A DNA stretch of 64,000 nucleotides from contig NZ_JAASRY010000003.1 of the NCBI RefSeq assembly GCF_011761345.1, forward strand, positions 186,001 through 250,000, in the 5' to 3' direction. Below are positions 42,088-52,710 of the stretch, one piece after another. Numbering within the stretch: the stretch's first letter is position 1; every line of letters starts with the position of its first letter. This stretch comes from Thalassobacillus devorans. GTDB lineage: Bacteria > Bacillota > Bacilli > Bacillales > Halobacillaceae. The notes below the pieces were generated by a model. It was not told where the DNA came from, ran no database searches, and worked only from the letters and a program-made list of their open reading frames with translations. Made by a program: the position numbers and the translations under genes.

Positions 42088-42117
42088 AAGGCTGGCCATG
42101 ATGAGGCCAGCCTTTCC
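42088..42117. terminator. Bidirectional terminator
   Basis: AAGGCTGGCC / GGCCAGCCTT stem (42088-42097, 42105-42114) between convergent genes. Confidence 0.85.
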
Positions 42118-42119
42118 TA

Positions 42120-43325
42120 TTAAACTTCTACTATTTTTTGCTCCTTTTCAGTAATGACTCCATGGTTCATCAAAGCAAGCATGAATACTTTGCCGATCGT
42201 AGCCATGGAGCTTTCATCCACATCAAATTTAGGGTGGTGATGGGGGTAGATGGCGTTGATTTTTTCATTTTTTCCACCAACAAAGAAAAACGTGCCAGGG
42301 ACTTCTTTTAAATAATAGGCAAAATCCTCTGCCCCCATAAACGGTGGCATTTGTTTAACATCGAATCCCGGTAAGTTTTCTTCTGCTAATACCCTTAATG
42401 AAGCTGTTTCCGCTGGGTGATTATATAAAGAAGCATGGCCGAAATGGTAGTCGACACTTATATCAGCACCAGTCTGAACTTCCAACGCTTCTGCAGTTTT
42501 TTGTATTTTGTCTTTAATCATTTTCCGAACTTTTTCATCATATGTCCGTACCGTACCTTTTACCGAAGCAGAATCAGGAATGACATTTAGTGCTTCTCCG
42601 CTATGAAAAGATCCGACAGTGATGACAGCTGCTTTTAATGGATCTACGTTTCTGCTTGCGATTTGCTGCAAACTCATGACAAGCTGGCTGGCTGCAACAA
42701 CAGGGTCTATGGTTAAATGAGGGAGAGCTCCATGCCCGCCTTTTCCCTGGATATCGATTTCAAACGTGTCAGCTGCCGCCATTGTAAAACCTTCGTTGAA
42801 TAGAATTTCACCAGTATGGTTATCGGACCAGACGTGTGCCCCATAGATCGCATCAACCTCTTCAAGGCAGCCATCAGCAATCATCGCTTCTGCACCACCC
42901 GGGCTGACTTCTTCGGCAAATTGATGAATGAAGACGACCGTTCCGGCAAGTTTATCTTTTAATCCGCTTAATACTTTTGCCACTCCTAACAGCGCTGCAG
43001 TGTGAACATCATGGCCGCAAGCATGGCTGACACCATCCACTTTTGATTTATAAGCTACATCTTTTTCGTCCTTCATAGGAAGAGCATCAAAATCTGCTCT
43101 TAGCGCAATGGTTTTTCCTGGGTGATTACCGTGTAAATAACCGACCACACCATTCCCGCCGACTCCTCTTTTTACTTCCAAACCTAATCCTTCTAAGTAT
43201 TCTGCAATTAGTTCGGGGGTACGTTGTTCCTGGTGTGAAAGTTCTGGATGCATATGTAAATCTCTGCGAATTTCCACTATTTCTGAATGTTGCTCATCTA
43301 GTAATTGGAACATTGATTGAATCAT
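42120..43325 (-). CDS. M20D amidohydrolase (N-acyl amino acid / hippurate hydrolase type)
   Basis: 401 residues from the ATG at 43325 (TAGGAGG upstream). The M20 metal sites are visible: HACGHDVHTAALLG, HQFAEEVSPGGAEAMI with the catalytic Glu pair, and FMGAEDFAYYL near the end. Cleaves N-acyl or aromatic amides of amino acids in the cytoplasm. Divergent from a YfcC-type transporter gene, suggesting uptake of an acylated amino acid or peptide followed by hydrolysis. Confidence 0.9.
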   Translation of the reverse strand: MIQSMFQLLDEQHSEIVEIRRDLHMHPELSHQEQRTPELIAEYLEGLGLEVKRGVGGNGVVGYLHGNHPGKTIALRADFDALPMKDEKDVAYKSKVDGVSHACGHDVHTAALLGVAKVLSGLKDKLAGTVVFIHQFAEEVSPGGAEAMIADGCLEEVDAIYGAHVWSDNHTGEILFNEGFTMAAADTFEIDIQGKGGHGALPHLTIDPVVAASQLVMSLQQIASRNVDPLKAAVITVGSFHSGEALNVIPDSASVKGTVRTYDEKVRKMIKDKIQKTAEALEVQTGADISVDYHFGHASLYNHPAETASLRVLAEENLPGFDVKQMPPFMGAEDFAYYLKEVPGTFFFVGGKNEKINAIYPHHHPKFDVDESSMATIGKVFMLALMNHGVITEKEQKIVEV

Positions 43326-43506
43326 GAAAAAGCCTCCTAATAATCTACCATAATATAAAAAACCACTTTGCAATTATTCACTATAACTTATATAATATAC
43401 AACGTCATTCAAGTTATCAACTCGTTAAATGTTGTGAAATGAGGATTTAGAGAGGGTGGTAGAATGGTATAATTGCATAAAAATAATATTGGGGGTATGA
43501 ATATAA

Positions 43507-44932
43507 ATGAGTGCGCAACCTGAAGAGAATATGGAAAAACATCATGAAAAAAGTAAAACTAAGAAAACATGGGAGATGCCAGATACATACGTTATTCTGT
43601 TTTTGGTGCTATTATTAGCAGTTATTTCCACTTATCTTGTGCCGTCTGGCTCCTTTGAAAGAGAAGTTGTGGATGAAGTAGAACGAGTAGTCCCTGGTAC
43701 ATATACAACAGTCGAAGGAAACCCTACGGGATTCATGGATATATTCTTAGCATTGCAGACTGGAATGATAGAGTCCGCCGGATTGATTTTTCTAGTGTTA
43801 TTTGCCGGTGGAGCTTTTGAAGTAGTGGAGCGTTCTGGAGCCATCAAGGGAGGTACGGGCGGTCAATAAGACACAAGGAAAAGAGTTCTGGTTGATTGCT
43901 GTAGTATCTGTATTGTTTGCCCTTGGGGGAGCAGTTGGAGCTGTAGCTAACTCCGTCATTCCTTTTGTAGCCATCGGAGTAATTATCGCAAGAGCACTGA
44001 AATTAGATGCGATTGTTGCTGTAGCCATCACATTCGGTGCTACATTTGCCGGCTTCAACGTCGGTTTCCTGAACCCTTATACAGTCGGGATTGCCCAATC
44101 GATTGCGGATATACCCCTGTTTTCAGGAATGCTGCTGCGGGTGATTGCTTTTGTTGTCATTGTAGGAGCGACCATCATGTACACTTGGTTCTACGCTAAA
44201 AAAGTATTAGAGGATCCAGGTAAAAGTCTGATTGGAGTATTGGACGCGGAACAGGGAAGTAAGGGGGAACTGACCGCACCTTTTACCGGCCGTCATAAAG
44301 TCATTCTTTCTTTTGTAGGAATTTCTTTGCTGTTTTTCATTTTTGCCACCATTCAATATGAGTGGACAATCGACCACATGGCTGCCTTTTTCATCATAAT
44401 CGGGCTCGTTTCCGGCGTGATTGCCGGAATGAATTACAACAAACTTGCGATTACTTTTTTAGAGGGCTGCCAGAAGCTTGTATATGGGGCCTTGATTATT
44501 GGAGTGGCAAGAGCCATATTAATTGTTATGGAAAACGCGGCAATTCTTGATACATTCGTTCATGCATTATCAATACCATTGGAAGGACTGTCGCCTGTAT
44601 TCGCAGCATTAGGTATGTTTGTAGCTAATGGTGCCATGAACTTTCTGGTGCCATCGGGATCCGGCCAGGCTATGATTGCCATGCCAATACTCTCACCACT
44701 GGCAGATATGATTGGGGTCACACGACAGGTTGCTGTCCAAGCCTATCAATTTGGTGATGGATTTACCAATAGTATTTTTCCTACCTCGGGTCCACTGATG
44801 GCCAGTTTAGCCGTTGCAGGAGTCTCTTGGATCAAGTGGGCAAAATGGATGCTGCCGTTGCTGTTAATCTGGACGGTTATTGCTATCGCCATGCTGGTGA
44901 TTGCTGTCATGATCGGCTGGGGGCCAGTATAA
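43507..44932 (+). pseudogene. YfcC-type transporter interrupted by a single frameshift
   Basis: Two frames together encode one complete transporter of about 470 residues. Frame one (43507-43869, 120 codons) ends VVERSGAIKGGTGGQ-stop. The second continues from about 43862 as VNKTQGKEFWLIAVV and ends at 44932. Removing one G in the GGGCGG at 43857-43862 joins them smoothly. The rest shows about 11 helices and the C-terminal GQAMIAMPILSPLADMIGVTR / NSIFPTSGP motifs of the YfcC/DcuC-like family. Either a recent pseudogene or a sequencing error in a G run; codon quality on both sides is good. Divergent from the M20 amidohydrolase. Confidence 0.87.
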
Positions 44933-44943
44933 AACTTCAAATG

Positions 44944-44977
44944 ACGGGCCATCTAAGAAAGGATGGCCCGTTTATTT
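44944..44977. terminator. Bidirectional terminator
   Basis: Perfect stem ACGGGCCATC / GATGGCCCGT (44944-44953, 44962-44971) with TTATTTTT on the plus side. Confidence 0.88.
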
Positions 44978-45361
44978 TTGAAACACCCGCAATGCATCTG
45001 CGACCTTATGGGCGAACGACAAAGGTGGTTCTACGGATTGAAAATGAAGATATAATATTGTTGGCTCCGCAAACAGCCAATGGTTATGCAATGCGCTGAC
45101 CAGGATGCCATTTTTCTGCAGTATCGAAATAAATGGATAGACCTCCTCTTCTAAAATCACCGTCTCTCCCATATTCAACGCCCAACCATTCTGATCCAAT
45201 GACTCGAACATCATCTCGGCATGTAATTCTGCTTTGCTGGGACGGCCTTGAATTGTTACCTTTAAGTCACGTTCAAGTTCCACTGAACAGACCCCATGCT
45301 CGAACTTCGATTCTCCTCCCAATATTCTTCCAAACTGTTGGCATAGTTGTTTCCTATTCAT
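44972..45361 (-). CDS. DUF1259 protein
   Basis: 129 residues from the ATG at 45361 (AAGGAG upstream). KFEHGVCSVELERDLKVTIQG, the ALNMGETVILEEEVYPFIS segment and ILVSALHNHWLFAEPTILYLHF are characteristic of DUF1259 (LppY/LpqO-like) proteins, here a single domain without signal peptide. Conserved His (HNHW, LHF) suggest metal binding. Function unknown. Confidence 0.8.
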   Translation of the reverse strand: MNRKQLCQQFGRILGGESKFEHGVCSVELERDLKVTIQGRPSKAELHAEMMFESLDQNGWALNMGETVILEEEVYPFISILQKNGILVSALHNHWLFAEPTILYLHFQSVEPPLSFAHKVADALRVFQK

Positions 45362-45415
45362 AGTGATCAACTCCTTACTCTTCAACATATGTGGCACATA
45401 AAAAAATATGGCTGA

Positions 45416-46771
<1,356 letters not shown>

Positions 46772-46781
46772 ATAGCATAAC

Positions 46782-46822
46782 ATCGAGTGTGAAATCAGGA
46801 AGGTTTTACACTCGATTTCTTA
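46782..46822 (+). terminator. Terminator after the P450 gene
   Basis: ATCGAGTGT (46782-46790) pairs with ACACTCGAT (46808-46816), extended by A/T pairs, then TTCTTAT. Confidence 0.75.
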
Positions 46823-46854
46823 TGACCATTGGGAACGGAAAGTCGTGAGCAGAC

Positions 46855-47035
46855 AGTCTTTATAGATGTGTTAAAGACCATAAGCCGGCGAAACATCCGC
46901 GGGGATGGTCATTACAGCATAGATAAAGACCACACGGAACCTTCAATACTTGAGGGACGGTCATAAGAAATTGCATAAAGACCATCAGGAAGAAGGTAAC
47001 CTGGTTTAACAGTCCTTATATACAGAGAAAAGGTC
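46855..47035. repeat. Array C: four 25-bp palindromes, exact 52-bp period
   Basis: Palindromes start at 46855, 46907, 46959 and 47011. Each has the form (A/G)GTC(T/A)TTATA, 5 nt, (T/A)TAAAGACC; unit 4 is degenerate on the right (AAAAGGTC). The 27 bases between are unrelated. The array fills the 325-bp gap between the P450 terminator and cwlJ and shares its word with arrays B and D. Confidence 0.87.
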
Positions 47036-47096
47036 AGCTGAAATTTACTTTCATTGAATCCGGAATTTTTTCATACAATAAATTTGGGGTGAGAAA

Positions 47097-47537
47097 ATGC
47101 CAAGAGTGAAGTACAGAGATTCAGATGTTGCCTTAATGGCGAGGATGATGAGAGCGGAAGCCGAAGGAGAAGGAAAGCAGGGAATGCTGTACGTTGGCAA
47201 TGTCATTGTTAATCGCGCGATAGCTGATTGCTTGGATTTTAAAGATGTAAGAAACATTAATGATGTCATTTTTCAGGTGCAGGGTGGAAATTATTCTTTT
47301 GAGGCTGTCCAAAAAGGTAATGTATTTTATAACAGGGCGAGGTCCGTGGAAAAAAGGTTAGCAAAAAAGAATTTAGACTATTGGAGGCAACACCCAGCGA
47401 AATTTGCTCTTTGGTATTTTAATCCATATGGTCCGTGTCCGCCAACTTGGTACGGCCAGCCTTTTGCTGGTCAATTTAAAAATCATTGTTATTACGAACC
47501 ACAGCCAGATACGTGTGATAGTGTGTATATGGGTTAG
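47097..47537 (+). CDS. cwlJ: Spore cortex-lytic hydrolase CwlJ
   Basis: 146 residues, the size of B. subtilis CwlJ (142). MARMMRAEAEGEGKQGMLYVGNVIVNR is the hydrolase_2 opening with the catalytic Glu, and PAKFALWYFNPYGPCPPTWYGQPF and CYYEPQPDTCDSVY match the CwlJ C-terminus. No signal peptide, as expected for a protein placed in the spore coat from the mother cell. Degrades cortex peptidoglycan during germination. Its usual partner GerQ is not beside it. Confidence 0.92.
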   Translation: MPRVKYRDSDVALMARMMRAEAEGEGKQGMLYVGNVIVNRAIADCLDFKDVRNINDVIFQVQGGNYSFEAVQKGNVFYNRARSVEKRLAKKNLDYWRQHPAKFALWYFNPYGPCPPTWYGQPFAGQFKNHCYYEPQPDTCDSVYMG

Positions 47538-47590
47538 GGTTCCTCAGAGCATACTTAACTTGCTCGGGAAGAAACAGAATAAGAACCTCA

Positions 47591-47624
47591 AAATAAGCCC
47601 GGATCAACAAATCCGGGCTTATTT
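47591..47624 (+). terminator. Terminator after cwlJ
   Basis: Perfect 14-bp stem AAATAAGCCCGGAT / ATCCGGGCTTATTT with a 6-nt loop. Confidence 0.88.
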
Positions 47625-47753
47625 AAGTTTCTTATGATCGAAATACCTGCCCTCCCGCAAAATATTTAATAATAATTGTTCTTCCCATGCCAGAAAATCA
47701 AGATATGGTTCGAAGGTATAAATGGGAGCCTGTCCCCGATTTCTGTATTTGTT

Positions 47754-47789
47754 TGTAAACGTTTACAAACAATATAAATATGATACACT
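47754..47789 (+). promoter_or_regulatory. Perfect cre overlapping the promoter of the NhaC-type antiporter
   Basis: TGTAAACGTTTACA (47754-47767) is a perfect palindrome and a full match to the CcpA cre consensus; symmetry extends to 20 bp. Its right half TTTACA can act as the -35 box, with TACACT as -10 after 16 bases (47784-47789). CcpA binding would block the promoter. Confidence 0.7.
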
Positions 47790-47822
47790 TATGCAGTGAA
47801 ATTGTTTCTTGGAGGGAGAATT

Positions 47823-49313
47823 ATGGGAAAAAGAAAGAACGATGAAGCTATTAATGAAGCGGTCGGTGAAAAATCGATCAAGAAGCTGGAGTTCCGCGGC
47901 GGTGTTTTTGCTGCGACGATTCCATTGGTATTTTTTATCATCTGGGCGATCTCGCTCAGCGTGGCGAAGCTCGTCACGGAAGAAGCGCTGGTCCTTGGTA
48001 TGGTTATCGGGATTGCGCTCGGACTGTTTTTTACAAAATCGAGATGGTCGGATTACGCTCAAAGTCTGTTCTCAGGTATGGCGCAGCCGATCGGGGTCAT
48101 CGCGGTCATTGCCTGGTTCTGGGCTGGAATGTTTGCGACACTGCTATCTGCCGGCGGGTTAGTCGATGGACTGATCTGGTTTGGATTTCAAACTGGTGTA
48201 GAAGGTGGTATGTTCGTCGGTTTGACGTTCCTGCTTGCCGCTCTATTTGCGACGGCAGTCGGGACAGGCTATGGAACCGTAGCTACTTTTGGTATTTTAA
48301 TGTATCCGGCAGGGGTCATCCTTGGAGCTGATCCGGTTATCTTATTAGCAGCGATTTTGAGTGGTGCCGTGTTTGGGGATAACCTGGCGCCTGTATCCGA
48401 TACGACGATTGTATCGGCAACAACTCAGGACGCCGATGTACCTGGTGTAGTCCGGTCCAGGTTCAAATATTCGATTGCAGCTGCAATACCGGCATTGATT
48501 TTATTTGTCACCTTTGGTGGCGGAGGTTCAGCTGAAAGTGCGGCAGCTCTTCAGGAGTTCCAAAGTCAGGTTGGTCCAAACGGGTTATTGATGCTTTTGC
48601 CATTTATTCTCGTCCTTTACCTTGCCTTATCGGGCCATCACTTACTGACGTCTCTGACTTGGGGAATTGTTGCATCTATTGTGTTCATTTTTCTGACAGG
48701 GACAAGCCTGACCAAAGTCCTCCATGTCTATCGCGATGAGTCAGGAGATGCAGTCATTGAAGGGGCATTGATGAGCGGGATTGGTGGTTACTTTAATATG
48801 GCGATCCTGATACTGTTTATTCTGGCAGCCGCTCACTTGATGGAAGTGGCCGGAACCATGGAAGTAATCAAAAACTTCTTCTTGAATATCATTAAGAATG
48901 TTGTCCGCAGAGCGGAGCTTTCCATGTTCGCAATCGTCGCCTTCTTAAATGTCTTTATCACTATCAATACCGCAGCAGAAATTGCGGCGGCGCCATTTGT
49001 AAGAAAAATCGGTAAAGAAATGAACATCCATGCATACAGAAGAGCGAACTTTCTTGATACCGTGACCTCGTCCCTTGGCTATATCTTCCCTTGGAGTGGT
49101 GGTGTGCTGCTTGCCTGGGCAACCATCCAGGGTGCTGCACAGGAATATGATTTCCTTCCAGTTGTAAGTCCTACCGAAGTGTTTCCATATGTCTTCCAAG
49201 GCTGGGGGCTATTGCTTGTCATGCTGATTGCGGCATGGACAGGCTGGGGTTTACGTTACAGCGGAAAAGATGGCGAAGAAATCAAGCCGAAAGACTATGA
49301 AGGTTCGAGATAA
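47823..49313 (+). CDS. NhaC-family Na+/H+ (or malate/lactate) antiporter
   Basis: 496 residues from the ATG at 47823 (TGGAGGGAG upstream). About 11 transmembrane helices. GAVFGDNLAPVSDTTIVSA is the NhaC signature, and ITINTAAEIAAAPFVRKI lies in the second half. Members exchange Na+ for H+, or malate for lactate as in MleN of B. subtilis. A cre at the promoter fits a carbon-related role, MleN-like, more than pure salt defence (inference). Perfect terminator follows. Confidence 0.9.
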   Translation: MGKRKNDEAINEAVGEKSIKKLEFRGGVFAATIPLVFFIIWAISLSVAKLVTEEALVLGMVIGIALGLFFTKSRWSDYAQSLFSGMAQPIGVIAVIAWFWAGMFATLLSAGGLVDGLIWFGFQTGVEGGMFVGLTFLLAALFATAVGTGYGTVATFGILMYPAGVILGADPVILLAAILSGAVFGDNLAPVSDTTIVSATTQDADVPGVVRSRFKYSIAAAIPALILFVTFGGGGSAESAAALQEFQSQVGPNGLLMLLPFILVLYLALSGHHLLTSLTWGIVASIVFIFLTGTSLTKVLHVYRDESGDAVIEGALMSGIGGYFNMAILILFILAAAHLMEVAGTMEVIKNFFLNIIKNVVRRAELSMFAIVAFLNVFITINTAAEIAAAPFVRKIGKEMNIHAYRRANFLDTVTSSLGYIFPWSGGVLLAWATIQGAAQEYDFLPVVSPTEVFPYVFQGWGLLLVMLIAAWTGWGLRYSGKDGEEIKPKDYEGSR

Positions 49314-49334
49314 AAGTAAGGCTAAGACAAACAG

Positions 49335-49369
49335 AAACCCGGGCAATGAACAATTCATTGCCCGGGTTT
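49335..49369. terminator. Bidirectional terminator
   Basis: Perfect 16-bp stem (49335-49350 with 49354-49369), core ACCCGGGCAATGAA, 3-nt loop, between convergent genes. Confidence 0.9.
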
Positions 49370-49404
49370 ACTTTTATCACAAATGTACAAATGTATTATG
49401 GACC

Positions 49405-49863
49405 TTATCCTTGTTTGACGAACATAGGAAGTTCGGTATGCCCCATTTCACGGACGTAGACGAATAAGTTTCCTTTATGATGGATTTCATGATCCATCGC
49501 CAAATTCAACACATGTTCTGCTGGAAGCTTGGTACCAAGCATTTCTGTCAAGTCAATGGTGGCAGAAAAATCTTCATCTGACATGGATTCGATTAATTTC
49601 TCCGTTTCTGTCGTGTACACTTCTGCCAATTCGTTCAAGGAAGTTTCCTCTTCATTTTCAAATAGCTCACTCGCCTGTTGCTGAGCTGCGGCAGAAGTGA
49701 ACTGATAAAAACTTTTCAGCATGTGATGCGCTAATGTGCGTGCAGTCATAGAAGTAGGGGTTGGCTGATAATCGACATGCTCTGTCCCAATTTTTCCGAT
49801 TAATTCATTAGTCACGCTGCGATGAGATGAAAAATATTGCTTAAACTGCTCGTTCTTATCCAT
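49405..49863 (-). CDS. DinB-family protein
   Basis: 152 residues. Four-helix bundle pattern; the metal triad is likely one His from TLAHHMLKS and two from MDHEIHHKGNL, as in DinB/YfiT proteins. Ends with YVREMGHTELPMFVKQG, a common DinB tail. Such proteins include bacillithiol-dependent transferases and hydrolases. Monocistronic. AGGAG upstream. Confidence 0.87.
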   Translation of the reverse strand: MDKNEQFKQYFSSHRSVTNELIGKIGTEHVDYQPTPTSMTARTLAHHMLKSFYQFTSAAAQQQASELFENEEETSLNELAEVYTTETEKLIESMSDEDFSATIDLTEMLGTKLPAEHVLNLAMDHEIHHKGNLFVYVREMGHTELPMFVKQG

Positions 49864-49985
49864 TTGGACTCCTCCCTATTGATATTACTTCTTTCAGTTT
49901 ATAAGAAGGGATGCGTCAAAATAAACAGATATGCTTTTTTCTGATACGCTTAGAATGGATAGAATCATAGAAAGGAGAATGAAAG

Positions 49986-50708
49986 ATGGCACAATCACTG
50001 ACAGGTAAAGTAGCTCTGGTCACTGGAGCAGGAAGAGGGATCGGTAAAGAGACTGCGCTTGCCTTAGCAAAAGAAGGCGTTAATGTCGGGTTGATTGCAC
50101 GAACGGAAGTGGCATTGAAAGAAGTAGCAGCCGAAGCAGAGACACTTGGTGTCCAAGCAGCCTATGCTGTCACTGACGTTTCTTCAGAAGAAGAAGTCGA
50201 AAAAGCAATTGGAAGTTTGACAGATAAACTCGGTACTTTTGATATCCTTATCAACAATGCAGCAATCATGAAAAAAGGGAACTTCCTGGAAATGGACCCG
50301 GAAGATTGGAAGCAAACCATTGATGTCAATTTGTATGGTGTCTACCATGTTACCCGAAACGTTTTGCCGCAACTGATTGAAAAACAGGGTGGAGACATCG
50401 TCAATATTTCATCCATGTCCGGCTTGAAAGGAACCGCTGGATCGACCGCTTACAGTGCTTCTAAGTTCGGTCTGCTGGGGATGAGTGAAGCTCTAATGCA
50501 AGAGGTAAGACCACATAACATCCGTGTATTTGCCATGACACCTAGTATGGTGGCCACAGAACTAACTGGTAAAGGCGATATTACCGAAGAAGAAAAACAG
50601 AAATTCATGCAGCCGGAAGACATCGCTGAATATATTATCGCCCAGTTGAAGCTCCATCCACGTATCTTTATCAAAACATCCGCCCAATGGGCAACCAACC
50701 CATTCTAA
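49986..50708 (+). CDS. Short-chain dehydrogenase/reductase (FabG-like)
   Basis: 240 residues. TGAGRGIG (13-20) binds the cofactor; NNAA replaces NNAG at about 90-93; catalytic residues are S142 or S143, Y156 and K160 (YSASK). Similar to 3-ketoacyl-ACP reductases and YkvO-like enzymes. C-terminal ITEEEKQKFMQPEDIAEYI is typical. Substrate unknown. AAAGGAG upstream, terminator downstream. Confidence 0.88.
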   Translation: MAQSLTGKVALVTGAGRGIGKETALALAKEGVNVGLIARTEVALKEVAAEAETLGVQAAYAVTDVSSEEEVEKAIGSLTDKLGTFDILINNAAIMKKGNFLEMDPEDWKQTIDVNLYGVYHVTRNVLPQLIEKQGGDIVNISSMSGLKGTAGSTAYSASKFGLLGMSEALMQEVRPHNIRVFAMTPSMVATELTGKGDITEEEKQKFMQPEDIAEYIIAQLKLHPRIFIKTSAQWATNPF

Positions 50709-50718
50709 TCACACAACT

Positions 50719-50752
50719 TCCCCCTGAGACTTACCATCTCAGGGGGATTTTT
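50719..50752 (+). terminator. Terminator after the SDR gene
   Basis: TCCCCCTGAGA / TCTCAGGGGGA stem with a 7-nt loop followed by TTTTTT. Confidence 0.92.
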
Positions 50753-50864
50753 TAATTTTCAAAAAAATGAAATGAAGAGACCTCTTCTAATAGAGATTCG
50801 AAAAGATAGGAAGAAAAATGAATGATACAAAAGCAGTAGGGTTCCGTAATTCACTTATGGCAGG

Positions 50865-51037
50865 TGGTCAGGGAAATGACGAGACTCCTCGAAAATTCTA
50901 CGCATTTTCTTCGTGCGGTGTTGATTTAAGAAGAAATTTCAATGTCCAGTGGGATAATAGTACAGGGTGAGACCCCGGAAGGCGTAGCCTGAGGAGGCTG
51001 ACGATATGCCACGGAAAGCGAGTTATTTCCCTGACCA
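50865..51037. repeat. Element of about 173 bp closed by a 13-bp inverted repeat
   Basis: TGGTCAGGGAAAT (50865-50877) is the exact reverse complement of ATTTCCCTGACCA (51025-51037); pairing continues inward by three more positions with one G-U. Inside lies a GC-rich block (GGGTGAGACCCCGGAAGGCG, then GAGGAGGCTGACG and GGAAAGCGAG). From memory this block resembles a common intergenic repeat of Bacillus genomes, but I cannot name it. No protein frame. It occupies the 494-bp gap before aprX; nothing else is evident there. Confidence 0.7.
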
Positions 51038-51202
51038 ACCTTCTCCCCATATCTTGGACAAAACCTCTCAGCTGCAGTTTTTTCACAATTTCCCTATTAC
51101 AGGTTATTAGCCAATTTACTAGAATCATGGACAATCACCTTTCCCTTTCTTCCCTATTTTCATAGGTTATAAGAACTCCAAAGAAAGGTAGGGTAAAGGA
51201 AA

Positions 51203-52528
51203 ATGTTTGGTTATTCGATGGTTCAAATGGTAAGAGCGCATGCGGAGAAATTGGAAAAGCCGCTTCGGGAAGAAATTCTGAATAGTTACCGCCCATTCAA
51301 ATGGACGCCATGCTTTTTGCACCGTATGTTTGAAGGTTATGTGAAGAAAAGAAAAAAGCTTTCCCTGGTTGTCGAATTTGAAGACAACTATTATAAAGCA
51401 GACTGCATTAAGCTCCACGAAGTGCTGGAACGCCACCATGGATGTACCTTCAAGCACGATTTCGCAAGGGTATCGTGCTGCAGCGCCCAAGTAACCCCGT
51501 CAGGACTGGAAGATCTGTTAGCAAATTGTAACCATATTAAAAAAGTTTATCTTAACAGAGAAGTGAATGCACTACTTGATGTAGCTGTTCCTGCAGCCAA
51601 TGCTCATAATATTATACGGGATAGAACAAGATTGACAGGTAAGGGTGTGACAATCGCGATTGTCGATACGGGAATCCATCCCCATCAGGACTTAAACGGA
51701 CGAATTACAGGATTTGTAGATTTTATCAATGATCGCAGCGAGCCTTATGATGACAACGGCCATGGCACTCATTGTGCAGGGGATGCTGCAGGTGATGGGT
51801 CCGCCTCTAATGGCAAATATCAAGGCCCAGCTCCTGAAGCTGACCTGGTCGGTGTAAAAGTGCTTAATAAGATAGGTTCAGGGTCACTGGAAACAGTTAT
51901 GCAAGGCGTGGAATGGTGCATACAGTATAACGAAGAAAACTCAGATAACCGTATTGATATCATCAGCATGTCCTTAGGAGCAGCTGCACAGAATTTCGGT
52001 TCAGAAGATGAAGACCCGATGGTAAAGATAGTCGAAGCTGCCTGGAATGCAGGAATCGTGGTTTGTGTAGCCGCAGGAAATGAAGGTCCTGATCGGAAGA
52101 CAATTGCAAGCCCTGGAATCAGCGACCAGGTCATCACGGTCGGTGCCTTAGATGATAAAAACACTGCTGAAACGAGAAGTGACGATGAAGTAGCTAATTT
52201 TTCCAGTAGAGGACCAACCATTTATGACGTCACAAAGCCGGATATATTAGCACCAGGAGTTAACATCGTCTCCTTACGATCACCTGGCTCTTACCTGGAT
52301 AAAGCACAGAAAACAGCCAGAGTGGATGACCACTACTTTATGCTTTCAGGAACATCGATGGCTACACCGATATGCGCTGGTATCGTCGCTCTGGTAAAGC
52401 AAAGGCACCCGGAAGCTTCTCCAAAAGAAATAAAAGACCGCTTAATGAACAATGCTGATCTATGGAAGGACAAGAACCCAAACGTATATGGGGCAGGTTA
52501 TATCAATGGAGAAAAAACCATAAATTAA
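51203..52528 (+). CDS. aprX: Intracellular-type subtilase AprX
   Basis: 441 residues, as in B. subtilis AprX (442). No signal peptide. After a helical, I9-like N-terminal region, the S8 triad is D155 (IVDTGIHPHQD), H187 (NGHGTHCAG) and S385 (SGTSMATP), with oxyanion N293 in AAGNEG. Cleaves proteins, probably in the cytoplasm or after cell lysis in stationary phase. Many Cys for an extracellular enzyme also suggests a cytosolic site. Start ATG follows AGGGTAAAGGAAA. Confidence 0.93.
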   Translation: MFGYSMVQMVRAHAEKLEKPLREEILNSYRPFKWTPCFLHRMFEGYVKKRKKLSLVVEFEDNYYKADCIKLHEVLERHHGCTFKHDFARVSCCSAQVTPSGLEDLLANCNHIKKVYLNREVNALLDVAVPAANAHNIIRDRTRLTGKGVTIAIVDTGIHPHQDLNGRITGFVDFINDRSEPYDDNGHGTHCAGDAAGDGSASNGKYQGPAPEADLVGVKVLNKIGSGSLETVMQGVEWCIQYNEENSDNRIDIISMSLGAAAQNFGSEDEDPMVKIVEAAWNAGIVVCVAAGNEGPDRKTIASPGISDQVITVGALDDKNTAETRSDDEVANFSSRGPTIYDVTKPDILAPGVNIVSLRSPGSYLDKAQKTARVDDHYFMLSGTSMATPICAGIVALVKQRHPEASPKEIKDRLMNNADLWKDKNPNVYGAGYINGEKTIN

Positions 52529-52533
52529 CACTT

Positions 52534-52565
52534 GCATTCCCTGGAAAGGGGAGTGCGATTTTTCT
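52534..52565 (+). terminator. Probable terminator after aprX
   Basis: GCATTCCC (52534-52541) pairs with GGGGAGTGC (52548-52556) with one G-U pair, followed by GATTTTTCT. Confidence 0.65.
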
Positions 52566-52710
52566 GTAAATTTAAAGTTATTCACAATATAGCCAAGAAT
52601 ACGACAGTATTTTTAAGAATTTACGTAAATGTATTTACTTTATAATAAAATTTGATATTATATAGATGGAAATAATAATATATAAAGATAAATGAAAGGG
52701 GATAGCGAGT

